A DNA stretch of 36,062 nt, taken from assembly GCA_017444015.1 (NCBI GenBank), contig JAFSXN010000036.1, positions 1 through 36,062 of the forward strand. Reading direction: 5' to 3'. Source of the stretch: Lachnospiraceae bacterium (lineage in GTDB: Bacteria > Bacillota > Clostridia > Lachnospirales > Lachnospiraceae). Position 1 is the stretch's first letter. Each line of letters starts with the position of its first letter. Below, in pieces: positions 15,909 to 23,898 of the stretch. A model generated the notes under the pieces. The model did no database searches, was not told the DNA's origin, and saw nothing but the letters and a program-made list of their open reading frames with translations. The position numbers and the translations under genes were made by a program.

Positions 15909-16340
15909 ATGAATACTTATATGCCGAACGAGACGACCGTTGAGAGAAAATGGTACGTAATCGACGCCGGAGAATATACGTTAGGACGGCTTGCTTCCGA
16001 GGTTGCGAAGATCTTACGCGGAAAGAACAAGCCGATATTTACGCCCCACGCTGATACGGGCGACTATGTTATCATTACCAACGCTTCCAAGGTAAAGGTT
16101 ACCGGAAAGAAGCTGGATCAGAAGATCTATTATCATCATACCGGATATATCGGAGGCCTGAACGCTACGACCTTAAGAGAAAAGCTCGCCAAGAAGCCCT
16201 GTGAGGTGATCGAAAAGGCGGTCAAGGGGATGCTCCCGAAGGGACCTCTGGGAAGTAAGATGTATAAGAAGCTGTTTGTTTATGAGGGCGCAGAGCATCC
16301 GCATGCCGCTCAGAAGCCTGAAGAGTTGAAACTGGGATAA
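15909..16340 (+). CDS. rplM: 50S ribosomal protein L13
   Basis: L13 is an early-assembly large-subunit protein. The 143-residue product has [38 protein letters not shown], the [10 protein letters not shown] motif and [28 protein letters not shown]. The start at 15909 follows GTGAGGAGAAAAA and gives the usual opening; an in-frame upstream codon at 15894 has no support. It has its own promoter and leader and is followed 13 bp later by rpsI. Confidence 0.98.
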   Translation: MNTYMPNETTVERKWYVIDAGEYTLGRLASEVAKILRGKNKPIFTPHADTGDYVIITNASKVKVTGKKLDQKIYYHHTGYIGGLNATTLREKLAKKPCEVIEKAVKGMLPKGPLGSKMYKKLFVYEGAEHPHAAQKPEELKLG

Positions 16341-16353
16341 GGAGGAATAGAAA

Positions 16354-16758
16354 GTGGCTAAAAAAGCAGCAGCAGAAAAATACTACGGTACGGGAAGAAG
16401 AAAAAGCGCGGTAGCGAGAGTATATATTGTACCCGGAAAGGGAAACATTACGATCAACAAGAGAAGCATCGATGAATACTTCGGGCTTGAGACCCTAAAG
16501 AAGATCGTTCGCCAGCCCTTTGAAGCGACCGATAACAACGATAAGTTTGACGTACTGGTCAACGTTCACGGCGGCGGGTATACCGGACAGGCCGGAGCGA
16601 TCCGTCACGGGATCTCGAGAGCCCTGGTAAAGGCGGATGCCGAATACCGCCCGATCCTGAAATCCGAAGGCTTCTTAACCAGAGACCCGAGAATGAAGGA
16701 AAGAAAGAAGTACGGTCTGAAGGCAGCCAGAAGAGCGCCACAGTTTTCAAAGAGATAA
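16354..16758 (+). CDS. rpsI: 30S ribosomal protein S9
   Basis: S9 reaches into the P site with its C-terminal tail. The 134-residue protein has [41 protein letters not shown] and the invariant ending RRAPQFSKR. The start is GTG at 16354 with AAGGAGGAATAG upstream. It is the last gene of the rplM operon, closed by a perfect terminator 20 bp later. Confidence 0.98.
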   Translation: MAKKAAAEKYYGTGRRKSAVARVYIVPGKGNITINKRSIDEYFGLETLKKIVRQPFEATDNNDKFDVLVNVHGGGYTGQAGAIRHGISRALVKADAEYRPILKSEGFLTRDPRMKERKKYGLKAARRAPQFSKR

Positions 16759-16777
16759 GGATTATCTGCGGAATAGG

Positions 16778-16835
16778 CGGATATACAAAAGAGGCCCCGG
16801 GAGCTTGCTCACAGGGGGCCTCTTTTGTATATCCG
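16778..16835 (+). terminator. strong bidirectional terminator after rpsI
   Basis: A perfect 21-bp stem pairs 16778-16798 with 16815-16835 around a loop of about 16 bases. The stem core is GAGGCCCC with A-rich sequence before and T-rich sequence after, so it can stop transcription from either side. Confidence 0.9.
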
Positions 16836-16866
16836 AAGTATTCACTCCTGTCTTTCTCCTCTCCAC

Positions 16867-16895
16867 TTGCGTAAAAATAGCTCCGATAGTATAAT
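16867..16895 (+). promoter_or_regulatory. promoter of the MazE-like gene
   Basis: TTGCGT (16867-16872), a 17-bp spacer and a perfect TATAAT (16890-16895). It lies between the rpsI terminator and the gene at 16934. Confidence 0.7.
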
Positions 16896-16933
16896 CGTAT
16901 ATACATATATAACCCATTCAAGGAGACAAACTA

Positions 16934-17191
16934 ATGGAACAGGTTGCAGTTAGATCCTGGGGAAACAGCCAGGGTATACGGATACCCAGGAATATCTTGG
17001 ATAAGCTGGATATTCGCGCATCAGATACTTTACAGATCATTGTGGAGAATGACTCGATCGTGTTAAAAAAAATATTTAAACATAAAACCTTTGAAGAAAG
17101 GGTTGCGGAATATGGAGGAAAGGTTACAGTTTCTGATTATGACTGGGGAGATCCTGTAGGAAGAGAAAATTTTATAACAGATTTCATATGA
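16934..17191 (+). CDS. orphan MazE/AbrB-type DNA-binding protein
   Basis: The 85-residue protein starts with an AbrB/MazE swapped-hairpin domain (VRSWGNSQGIRIPRNILDKLDI, then DTLQIIVENDSIVLKK). The C-terminal part (FEERVAEYGGKVTVSDYDWGDPVGRE) resembles the toxin-wrapping tail of MazE antitoxins. No MazF-like toxin follows; the next gene is a lipoprotein starting 1 bp later. It may be an orphan antitoxin or a regulator of the lipoprotein. AAGGAGACAAAC lies upstream of the ATG, and a good promoter lies 38 bp upstream. Confidence 0.82.
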   Translation: MEQVAVRSWGNSQGIRIPRNILDKLDIRASDTLQIIVENDSIVLKKIFKHKTFEERVAEYGGKVTVSDYDWGDPVGRENFITDFI

Positions 17192-17192
17192 T

Positions 17193-18131
17193 ATGAAGAA
17201 GAAATTCAGTATAATTTTATCGCTGCTCCTTGCCCTGAGTATGATCGGCTGCGGGGATGAACCGCTTCGAGACAGGCGCGAGGACTATGATTATGAAATG
17301 GGATATAGGGACTACGACGGCAAGAAGATGAACGGCTGGGAAGAGGAAGAATGGGAAGAAGAGCCGGAAGAGGAACCGTCGGAGGAGTACGAGGAAGAGA
17401 CCCCGGCTGAGGAAGAGCCTGCTGATGAGCCTGAGGAGACCTTTGCGGAGGAAGAGCAGGCAGATGTACCTGTCGAGGAAGAGATTCCAGAGGAGACTCA
17501 GGAAGCAGAAGCAGAGATCGAGGACGGAACAGAAACGCCATCTTCTTCCGGCGGCTCGGCTCCTACGCCGACGCCTACTCCGACCTCCGGTCAGGAATCA
17601 CAGTCATCCAGTGACGAGATCCCTACTTCCGGAGAAAACAGCTCTGAGCAGCAGAACACGCAGAGCAGCTCCCAGGAAAATACGGATACCGGCTCAAGCC
17701 AGTCTGACAGTTCGAGTGATTATTCAACCGAAGGAATGTACCGGATCGGCCAGAAGTGGGAGGTTCCCGGGCAGTGGTCCCTGGTTGTCAATTCCGTATT
17801 GCCGACAAATGAAAGGGATGAGAATTCCGGAGATGACCCTGCTGCGGTCTATATCGTCGATTATACCTATCGCAATCTCGGCTATGGTAATCCGGATGAC
17901 GGCTCGGGCCTGATTTTCTGGCTGGATGATTACGTAACGGACAGCGAGGGCTATATGGGCTACAGCTATGATCTGGGACTTCCCTACGAGCCGCAGGAGG
18001 TCGGGGTCGGAGAATCCTATAATGCTCAGATCTGTATCGCAGTCGACAGCAATGGACCGTTTGATATTACGGTGATGGAGTACGACAGCAATGACGAATA
18101 TCAGGAAGCGACCTTCCATATTGAGCCGTAA
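17193..18131 (+). CDS. acidic lipoprotein with C-terminal Ig-like domain
   Basis: The 312-residue protein has a lipoprotein signal peptide with lipobox SMIGC (Cys20). A very acidic Glu-rich stretch follows (about 49-112), then a TPTPTPTP segment and a Ser/Gln-rich linker (130-180). The C-terminal domain (185-312), from GQKWEVPGQWSLVVNSV to DSNDEYQEATFHIEP, looks like the Ig-like DUF4352/DUF5067 group of exported proteins. It should sit on the outer face of the membrane with the long linker spanning the wall. It follows the MazE-like gene by 1 bp, so both share a promoter. Function is unknown. Confidence 0.8.
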   Translation: MKKKFSIILSLLLALSMIGCGDEPLRDRREDYDYEMGYRDYDGKKMNGWEEEEWEEEPEEEPSEEYEEETPAEEEPADEPEETFAEEEQADVPVEEEIPEETQEAEAEIEDGTETPSSSGGSAPTPTPTPTSGQESQSSSDEIPTSGENSSEQQNTQSSSQENTDTGSSQSDSSSDYSTEGMYRIGQKWEVPGQWSLVVNSVLPTNERDENSGDDPAAVYIVDYTYRNLGYGNPDDGSGLIFWLDDYVTDSEGYMGYSYDLGLPYEPQEVGVGESYNAQICIAVDSNGPFDITVMEYDSNDEYQEATFHIEP

Positions 18132-18149
18132 TTGCGGTTAAAAAAGCTA

Positions 18150-18177
18150 TTGACAAAATATCTGTATATAATATAAT
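18150..18177 (+). promoter_or_regulatory. strong promoter for a candidate small RNA
   Basis: TTGACA (18150-18155) and TATAAT (18172-18177) are perfect boxes with a 16-bp spacer, starting 19 bp after the lipoprotein stop. Transcription would start near 18184. Confidence 0.7.
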
Positions 18178-18183
18178 TATCTC

Positions 18184-18265
18184 GACCACTTTACTGTATT
18201 AAAGTATTTTCCAATTTCATGTTTCATGAAGGTGATAGCAGGTATAGGCCTGCTATCATTTTTTT
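18184..18265 (+). ncRNA. candidate small RNA of about 80 nt
   Basis: The region lies between a perfect promoter and a perfect intrinsic terminator and has no open frame. It holds ACTTTA/TAAAGT (near 18188-18205), TTCATG/CATGAA (near 18216-18230) and the terminator. A second promoter lies just after the terminator, so the downstream gene does not depend on read-through. It could instead be an attenuated leader of the nuclease gene. Confidence 0.5.
18233..18265 (+). terminator. intrinsic terminator
   Basis: TGATAGCAGG (18233-18242) pairs perfectly with CCTGCTATCA (18249-18258) and is followed by seven T residues (18259-18265). Confidence 0.92.
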
Positions 18266-18266
18266 G

Positions 18267-18295
18267 TTGTATTCCTTTGATTTTGCCTGTATAAT
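18267..18295 (+). promoter_or_regulatory. promoter of the PD-(D/E)XK nuclease gene
   Basis: TTGTAT (18267-18272), a 17-bp spacer and TATAAT (18290-18295), placed directly after the terminator. It would drive the gene starting at 18371. Confidence 0.55.
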
Positions 18296-18370
18296 TATTT
18301 TGAGTGATTATAGATATGAGGAGATTTTTATGTAAACCCACGGATCCTTGATAGTATAGAGGAGGTTTTC

Positions 18371-19258
18371 GTGATAGATCGCAAATACTGGCACCCGGCT
18401 TTATGCGGAGCGACAGAATGGGAATTACAGAATAATAAAGCGGATCTTGAGTTTGACAGAGAGTATTATCTGAGTAAAAAATCACTCCAGATGGATCTTC
18501 TGATTATCCGGAAGCATCCCAAAACGGTTATTGAAAATGAAATTGGAGAGATATTCAGACAGCACAATATAGTTGAGTTCAAGGGTTACGGAGACAGTCT
18601 GAATATAGATGATTATTACAAAACGATTGGATACGCCTGCCTTTATAAGGGACTTGGCAAGCACGTCAATGAAATCCCGGCAGAAGAACTGACGGTGACG
18701 TTGATGAGAGAGGCATATCCCAGAAAATTGTTTAAACGTTTAGAAGAGGGCGGTGTAAGGGTCACAAAACGGTATGAGGGGATTTACTATTTGGAAGGAG
18801 ACACGCTGTTTCCGATTCAGGTAATCGTTACAAGGGAACTTAATGAGAGGCATTTGGCACTCAGAATATTGACGAAAAAGGTAAAGGAAATAGATGCCAG
18901 ACGGTTTCTGAAAGAAACTGAGAGGACGTTAGAACCAGGAGACAAGGAGAACATTGATGCGGTACTTCAGGTGAGTGTCGCCGCAAACCGCAATGTATAT
19001 GAGAGAATTCGGGAGGACAAGGATATGTGCGAAGCATTGAGAGAATTAATGAAGGATCAAATAGAACAGGAAGTAGAACAGGGGATAGAACAGGGGATAG
19101 AACAGGGGATAGAACAGGGGATACAGCAGGGAAGAGAATTGTCCAGAATAGAATCAATAAGAAATGTGATGAAGAATCTGAAATTAACGGCGCAACAGGC
19201 TATGGACGCATTAGGTATCACTGCGGAAGATCAACAGGTGTATCTCGCGAAGCTATAA
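18371..19258 (+). CDS. PD-(D/E)XK nuclease of the Rpn/transposase-like group
   Basis: The 295-residue protein has the pattern of the PD-(D/E)XK nuclease-transposase superfamily: QMDLLIIRK (acidic residue), then IVEFKGYGDSLNIDDYYKTIGYACLYK with the E-x-K and tyrosine-rich helix. Rpn-family members in E. coli promote recombination, but this one is distant and its substrate is unknown. A central charged part is followed by EQGIEQGIEQG repeats encoded by six 12-base units (19061-19132) and a C-terminal bundle. The start is GTG with AGAGGAGG upstream. Such genes are often mobile and multicopy. It is not necessarily a true transposase. Confidence 0.72.
   Translation: MIDRKYWHPALCGATEWELQNNKADLEFDREYYLSKKSLQMDLLIIRKHPKTVIENEIGEIFRQHNIVEFKGYGDSLNIDDYYKTIGYACLYKGLGKHVNEIPAEELTVTLMREAYPRKLFKRLEEGGVRVTKRYEGIYYLEGDTLFPIQVIVTRELNERHLALRILTKKVKEIDARRFLKETERTLEPGDKENIDAVLQVSVAANRNVYERIREDKDMCEALRELMKDQIEQEVEQGIEQGIEQGIEQGIQQGRELSRIESIRNVMKNLKLTAQQAMDALGITAEDQQVYLAKL
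19061..19132 (+). repeat. six 12-bp tandem repeats inside the nuclease gene
   Basis: Units of ATAGAACAGGGG start at 19061, 19073, 19085, 19097, 19109 and 19121; three are identical and the others differ by one to three bases. They encode IEQG-type repeats, and a unit change keeps the frame, so copy number can vary by slippage. Confidence 0.9.
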
Positions 19259-19275
19259 AAAGTATATAGGACTTC

Positions 19276-19337
19276 TTCTTAACGGGTCGTATTTCGGAAC
19301 ATGCCAGGGAATTTTAGTTCCGAAGACCCTTGAAGAA
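19276..19337 (+). terminator. long imperfect hairpin between nuclease and surface protein
   Basis: GGGTC (19284-19288) and TTCGGAAC (19293-19300) pair with GTTCCGAA (19317-19324) and GACCC (19325-19329), extended by TTCTT/AAGAA outside. There is no T-run, so it may be a processing or control site rather than a terminator. Confidence 0.4.
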
Positions 19338-19420
19338 TCGTTCGGGGGAAAAGGGAAAAATCCATAAACCGGATTACATAGATAAACGGAAAATAAGAGA
19401 TATAAGGGGATAACAGGGAA

Positions 19421-22267
19421 ATGGGTGTTATGAATAAGGAAGTTCAGGAAGAAGGCAATACGAGAAGCCAGAGGAGCAGGGAAATGAAAAGAGGAAAGTG
19501 GCTTGGATGCTTTGGGAAAGTGCTGTTGGGATTAATGGTGCTTTGCAGCGTAATGTTCATAAACATATTTGACGTAAAAGCAGCAGAAGGCCTTAGTGAT
19601 AAAGATACAATAGTTTCGAGTTTTGATGTGTCTACCAATACCTTTACAATTACTGCCTCTCTTGCCTCAAAGACGGATAGTGGTGACGCTAATTCATATG
19701 CTTTAAAGCTTTTAGATCAGGAGAATCCTTCGACGCACCTGGTTGATAGCGAACCCTTTGTCCCAAGGAATGATAATGCTGAAAGAACAATAACGTTGAC
19801 CTATTCCCTGAATTCAACGAATATGAATGAATATTTTCCGGAAGATTATGGAGAAAAAGTATCGCACACTTTCTATGCTACTCTTTACAATGAAGGAAAT
19901 ACTCATACAAAAACGTCTGCTATAGAACTGACTCGATATAAAGTAACGGTCAGTTCAAATAATACAGCATATGGGACGGTGAGTCCTACTACGGCTACCT
20001 GGGGATTTGAAGGAAATGATATAAATATTACTGCAACACCGGTTAAAACTGCGGGGAGTGAAAGTGCTTTTGTAAGTTGGACTGGAGCTACTTTTGAAGG
20101 AGCGGATGAACCTACGACTTCATATAAAGTCAGTGATAAAATAGTGATTTCAAGCAAAGGAAATACTGCCCTTGCTACTTTTGCGCCGATTACAATTGAT
20201 GGATATAAAAACATTCCTTCCGGCAGTACTAATACATATTCGGTTGCAAGTCCTACTGATATTTCCCATTACAGTAAGGTTGAGTGGACAATATCCGAAG
20301 CGACAAATCTAACGGCACCCGGCAATGGAAAGGTGGGTGAAGGCGAAAGCATAGCGATTGCTCCTGTTTTGAGCGGTACGGCTTCAGGCAGTTTCAAAAT
20401 CACGGTTACATTCTATGATCAGAGTTCCACTTCTGTGGCAGGCTCAAAGACTGAAACGATAAATGTTCTCGGTCCGTTTTCCATATTAACACAACAAAAC
20501 TATGGCTCTGGTACAGCGACCCCCACTTCGAACGGGTATAAAGTTATGCAAAAGAGTGGCAGTGATCTCATACTATATGTTGCCAAGGATGGGACTGATC
20601 ACAGTGGTGTTTCTTGGACGGCGCCAACAGGAAGCTCAGCTCCGACAATGCCATCTTCTTCCAGAGGGTCAACAGTTTTAAACAATTCGACATTCTATTA
20701 CGCAGTGGTTAAACCGTCGAGCGGTACGGGACAATATAGAGTTACAGGGACAAAGGAAACGAGTGTAGCGCCACTTACTTCAAATGGTATAGATAATCTT
20801 GGCATTACAGATAATACGTCTCTTTCCAGTGACATTACTCTGGAAGTAGCTGAAATTAAGGGAGGAAGTGATTACCTTTCATTAACACAGGGGGATACTT
20901 TTTCTGTCTCGGCTGTTGCCAGTACACCGGTTATATTTGATGCCTCCAGAACAGCCTGGGATACGGGAACTTATACTAACCTGACATTTGAACCGGCAAG
21001 TAAAACAGGGGCAAGCATTAAATTGGTTCCAAATTCAGCTGCAAAGGCGGGGGATACTTTTACCCTAACCGCTACTTTATATGATTCAAGCAATAATAAA
21101 GTAGGTGTTCTTACAAAGTCAATTTATGTCGGCGGAACTTTGTCTGTGTACCTGTTAGACGATTATATAACTGCCGGATATGATACCAGAGCAGATGCGT
21201 ATCTTACTTCGGATATTACAGATACGATCAACTGGAGGCTGAGCGGTGCGGGAGTCAGTCCCACCTCCGGGAGAGGGAACTCAATTAAATTTCAGGGTAA
21301 ATCAGGAGCTTTTGCCGACAGCAGCAGTGTAACAGTTTCTGCGACAGCCGGAGCCTTGACTGATTCGGATGAAATAATCGTATATCGTAAGCCCTCCATT
21401 ACAGCGAGTACCAACAGCAGCAGCGTGACTATATCCTGGCAGCTCCCGGATGCAGTAAACAATGGACTGTTATCCGGCACGAAGCAGGTTTATATTGATC
21501 CTGTGGATTCAGGCTACTACTTGCTGATGTATGGAGGAAGTACCTTGAGCTCCAGTACCGAGACAGAATTAAGCGGCAGTACTCAATACTCTGCTTCATC
21601 ATTAAACAGTCAAATCCGGTCCAGTTCAGGGTCAGCGATCGAAGCTCTGATATATCCGCAAGGCTCAGGAACTGATGAAAAAAAGGAATTGGATGAGATT
21701 ACCAAAACACAATCTCCGATTTATGGTTCTACAACAATTCCTGTCGCTTCGGTCAGGGTATCAGGCAATGGTCTGAATTCCGCGACCTACTACGGAATCG
21801 TTGGAACTCCCATAAGCATAACCGCTTCCTCCTCGACCTCGCCTTTCCTGTACTGGACGGATTCGGGGGCGAGCGGAAATACGAGTCCTACAAGAACGAT
21901 CACGATCCCTTCAGGCGGAACGAGTCTGACAGGTGTTGCCGGTGCCCGCTCCACCTCGACGTCAACCTCTACCTCGTCCTCCTCTATGAGTAATCTCGGA
22001 GCCAGCGGCGGGGGAACCGGCAGCGGCGGTGGCGGAGGAGGAACCGGCTACGATTCCGTACCAAAGACCGGGCAGGGAAATACGTTCCTCTATGTTCTGA
22101 TCGCGATGCTTACCTGCGCTGCCTTTGCTACCGTATTTATGGTAAAATCCATGCGCGCAAGCGCCCAGGCGGCAGGGAATGGCGGAGCGGCTTCGCTTGA
22201 TCTTTCCGATCCTGAAAAGAGCGTTGATGCGGTAGAAGAGAAGGACGACTGGAACGATATTGATTAA
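19421..22267 (+). CDS. large sortase-anchored surface protein
   Basis: The 948-residue protein has a long signal peptide (basic MKRGKWLGCFGK, hydrophobic core, cleavage near VKA-AE) and many Ig-like beta segments. Two parts resemble the InlB B-repeat/divergent repeat type: about 172-256 (AYGTVSPTTATWGFEG, FVSWTGATF) and 775-841 (ISITASSSTSPFLYWTD). A Ser/Thr stretch and Gly-rich spacer precede VPKTGQ (from 880), a membrane helix and basic residues. The tail then continues for about 36 residues and is acidic (ending KDDWNDID), longer than normal sorting tails. The nearby class B sortase gene at 23899 is the likely anchoring enzyme. Base composition is more AT-rich than in the neighbouring housekeeping genes. 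Confidence 0.85.
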   Translation: MGVMNKEVQEEGNTRSQRSREMKRGKWLGCFGKVLLGLMVLCSVMFINIFDVKAAEGLSDKDTIVSSFDVSTNTFTITASLASKTDSGDANSYALKLLDQENPSTHLVDSEPFVPRNDNAERTITLTYSLNSTNMNEYFPEDYGEKVSHTFYATLYNEGNTHTKTSAIELTRYKVTVSSNNTAYGTVSPTTATWGFEGNDINITATPVKTAGSESAFVSWTGATFEGADEPTTSYKVSDKIVISSKGNTALATFAPITIDGYKNIPSGSTNTYSVASPTDISHYSKVEWTISEATNLTAPGNGKVGEGESIAIAPVLSGTASGSFKITVTFYDQSSTSVAGSKTETINVLGPFSILTQQNYGSGTATPTSNGYKVMQKSGSDLILYVAKDGTDHSGVSWTAPTGSSAPTMPSSSRGSTVLNNSTFYYAVVKPSSGTGQYRVTGTKETSVAPLTSNGIDNLGITDNTSLSSDITLEVAEIKGGSDYLSLTQGDTFSVSAVASTPVIFDASRTAWDTGTYTNLTFEPASKTGASIKLVPNSAAKAGDTFTLTATLYDSSNNKVGVLTKSIYVGGTLSVYLLDDYITAGYDTRADAYLTSDITDTINWRLSGAGVSPTSGRGNSIKFQGKSGAFADSSSVTVSATAGALTDSDEIIVYRKPSITASTNSSSVTISWQLPDAVNNGLLSGTKQVYIDPVDSGYYLLMYGGSTLSSSTETELSGSTQYSASSLNSQIRSSSGSAIEALIYPQGSGTDEKKELDEITKTQSPIYGSTTIPVASVRVSGNGLNSATYYGIVGTPISITASSSTSPFLYWTDSGASGNTSPTRTITIPSGGTSLTGVAGARSTSTSTSTSSSSMSNLGASGGGTGSGGGGGGTGYDSVPKTGQGNTFLYVLIAMLTCAAFATVFMVKSMRASAQAAGNGGAASLDLSDPEKSVDAVEEKDDWNDID

Positions 22268-22269
22268 GA
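22238..22269 (+). repeat. 32-bp direct repeat, left copy
   Basis: The last codons of the surface-protein gene and its stop, starting GAGAAGGACGACTGG, recur exactly at 23099-23130. The two copies bracket the MNT/HEPN pair. Confidence 0.95.
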
Positions 22270-22289
22270 TCAGAAGGGTATAGAGAACC

Positions 22290-22637
22290 TTGAATTTTGA
22301 TTTAAACGAGAATGTAATTAATGAGAACAAGAGGATAATTAGGGAAAGGACGCCGCACCTGGTAGGAGACAAGCTGCGAGAAGTTGTTGTTTTTGGCTCC
22401 TGTGCAAGGGGAGATTACAGGGCAGATTCAGATATGGATGTCGCTGTAATTATAGATGATAGCAGGGAAGCTATGAATAAGTATGTTTATTTACTAGGTG
22501 GGCTGTCAACTGATATTGCGATAGAAAATTTCTCGGTTGTCAATTTTCTGTGTATTCCGGCCGATGATTATACGAATATGAGAGATTATGCGCTTTATCA
22601 TAATGTTTCTGCTGAGGGGATGAAAATATTTGGATAG
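22290..22637 (+). CDS. minimal nucleotidyltransferase (MNT antitoxin type)
   Basis: The 115-residue protein has the MNT active site VVFGSCARGDYRADSDMDVAVI: the GS (36-37) and the D-x-D pair (Asp48, Asp50). In MNT/HEPN toxin-antitoxin modules the MNT protein adds AMP to the HEPN toxin and silences it. The partner gene overlaps its end by 8 bp, matching such modules. The start is a TTG codon at 22290 with AGAAGGG upstream. The module is bounded by a 32-bp direct repeat. It is likely recently acquired. Confidence 0.85.
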   Translation: MNFDLNENVINENKRIIRERTPHLVGDKLREVVVFGSCARGDYRADSDMDVAVIIDDSREAMNKYVYLLGGLSTDIAIENFSVVNFLCIPADDYTNMRDYALYHNVSAEGMKIFG

Positions 22638-23061
22638 CGGTATATCAAAGGATTTTTTCGGAGATCTGGCGCGAGTGCGAATGGAAAGGGCGGAAGAGCT
22701 GGTTCTGACAGCCGAAAATGAACTTGAAAGAGAGGATTATAGGTCCGCAAACAATAGGGCTTTCTATGCAATGGAAAAAGCTGCAAATGCGCTTCTTGCA
22801 ACGAAGGGTGTTTCGGCAACTACACATAGTGGGGTATTAAAAACCTTTAACAGGTACTTTATTTATGAAGGAGACGGATCATTTGATCATGATGATTATA
22901 GGATGATACAAGAGGCCGAAATGGTGAGGCAGGCTTCAGATTATGATGATTTCTATATTGTAAAAAAAGAGGATTGTGTCAGGCAAGTAGAAAATGCCAA
23001 GGAGATCGTAAAAAAGGTCAGACAGTTCTTAGATAATAAAACCGATCATTCTCCAATCTGA
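22630..23061 (+). CDS. HEPN-domain protein (toxin partner of MNT)
   Basis: The 143-residue helical protein fits the HEPN family of COG1895/COG2250 type: ARVRMERAEELVLTAENELEREDYRSANNRAFYAMEKAANALLATKG followed by THSGV. HEPN toxins are usually RNases with an R-x4-6-H motif near the C-terminus; I do not see a clean one, so the activity is uncertain. The start is TTG at 22630, overlapping the MNT gene by 8 bp, which implies coupled expression. AGGGGATGAAAATA gives a modest ribosome binding site. Confidence 0.8.
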   Translation: MDSGISKDFFGDLARVRMERAEELVLTAENELEREDYRSANNRAFYAMEKAANALLATKGVSATTHSGVLKTFNRYFIYEGDGSFDHDDYRMIQEAEMVRQASDYDDFYIVKKEDCVRQVENAKEIVKKVRQFLDNKTDHSPI

Positions 23062-23098
23062 CGGCAATGAAACGAAATAAATATCCTTAACAGATTGT

Positions 23099-23130
23099 GA
23101 GAAGGACGACTGGAACGATATTGATTAAGA
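23099..23130 (+). repeat. 32-bp direct repeat, right copy
   Basis: Exact copy of 22238-22269, now outside any gene. It still carries the surface protein's last codons and stop, which shows that it is a duplicate produced when the intervening 829 bp arrived. Confidence 0.95.
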
Positions 23131-23140
23131 GGCGGATTAT

Positions 23141-23212
23141 ATGGAGACTTTGAAAGCGGAGGACCTGAGGGTCGGAATGCACGTTACGGGGCAGCAACTG
23201 GCTAATTTATGA
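23141..23212 (+). pseudogene. 23-codon gene-start fragment
   Basis: ATG at 23141 with GAGGCGG upstream opens METLKAEDLRVGMHV and stops after 23 codons. It reads like the N-terminus of a longer soluble protein (the EDLRVGMHV pattern), cut short where the DUF4258/YgiT pair begins. It could have been the original gene after the surface protein. Chance is possible. Confidence 0.4.
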
Positions 23213-23230
23213 GGATGTGGGAATACATTA

Positions 23231-23542
23231 TTGAATATTGGGGATTTCAAGAATTTTATAAATGATAATCGAATAAAATGGACAACTCACGGTCTGGCAA
23301 GGATGCAGGAAAGAGATATTTCTATAAAAGATGTAATCAGTTGTATCTTGACGGGGGAGATTATAGAGGAGTATCCGGAAGACTATCCGAATGAAAGCGC
23401 GCTTATTTTTGGACGCAATGATTCGGGGCATATTATTCACGTTGTATGCGGGATTGATCAAGAGGCGATATATATAATAACCGCCTACTTTCCTACTTCT
23501 GAGAAATTCGAGAAGGATTTAAAAACCAGGAGGATTAAATAA
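23231..23542 (+). CDS. DUF4258 protein, likely toxin of a TA pair
   Basis: The 103-residue protein has the DUF4258 pattern: IKWTTHGLARMQERDISIKDVISCILTGEIIEEYPEDYP, SALIFGRN and HVVCGID followed by IITAYFP. DUF4258 proteins have an RelE/BrnT-like small-toxin shape and are often paired with YgiT-type zinc-finger genes. The next gene is such a partner and overlaps by 1 bp. The start is TTG at 23231; the ribosome binding site is weak (GAGGATGTGGG). Activity is inferred from context. Confidence 0.8.
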   Translation: MNIGDFKNFINDNRIKWTTHGLARMQERDISIKDVISCILTGEIIEEYPEDYPNESALIFGRNDSGHIIHVVCGIDQEAIYIITAYFPTSEKFEKDLKTRRIK

Positions 23543-23769
23543 TGTGTATGTATTGTAAGTGTAAGGAAGAACGTCCAAGCACTACTGTTCACGTAGTGAA
23601 TTATCATGATAGTGTTATTATTGTAAAAAATGTACCTTGTCAGGAATGCGTCCAGTGTGGAGAAAAGTATTTCTCTATGAAGACTGCGGAACGATTAGAA
23701 GAAATTGTTAACGCAGCTAAGAAGATTATGCAGGAAATATCTGTAATAGATTATGAAAAGGCTGCTTGA
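23542..23769 (+). CDS. YgiT-type zinc-finger protein, likely antitoxin
   Basis: The 75-residue protein begins MCMYCKCKEERP and contains PCQECVQCGEKYFSMKTAERLEEIV. The two cysteine pairs make the YgiT/MqsA N-terminal zinc finger. MqsA's DNA-binding C-terminal domain is absent, so it probably binds its partner and not DNA. The ATG overlaps the DUF4258 stop (TAATG), so the pair is coupled. A YgiT protein next to DUF4258 is a known toxin-antitoxin-like arrangement. Confidence 0.85.
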   Translation: MCMYCKCKEERPSTTVHVVNYHDSVIIVKNVPCQECVQCGEKYFSMKTAERLEEIVNAAKKIMQEISVIDYEKAA

Positions 23770-23898
23770 TTTGGACAACCAGATTGTGGGAAGGAAGACG
23801 CTTTTAGAGCTCCGCAATCGACGCAATAGGAAACGAATAAATTTGTTTCATAATATATAGATAAGCGGTCAGATACAGTTTAGCGTAGAAGACAGAAG

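Noticed and set aside
18371-19258. An active transposon.
   Set aside because: No terminal inverted repeats or target duplications are seen around the gene, so it is called a nuclease of the transposase-like superfamily only.
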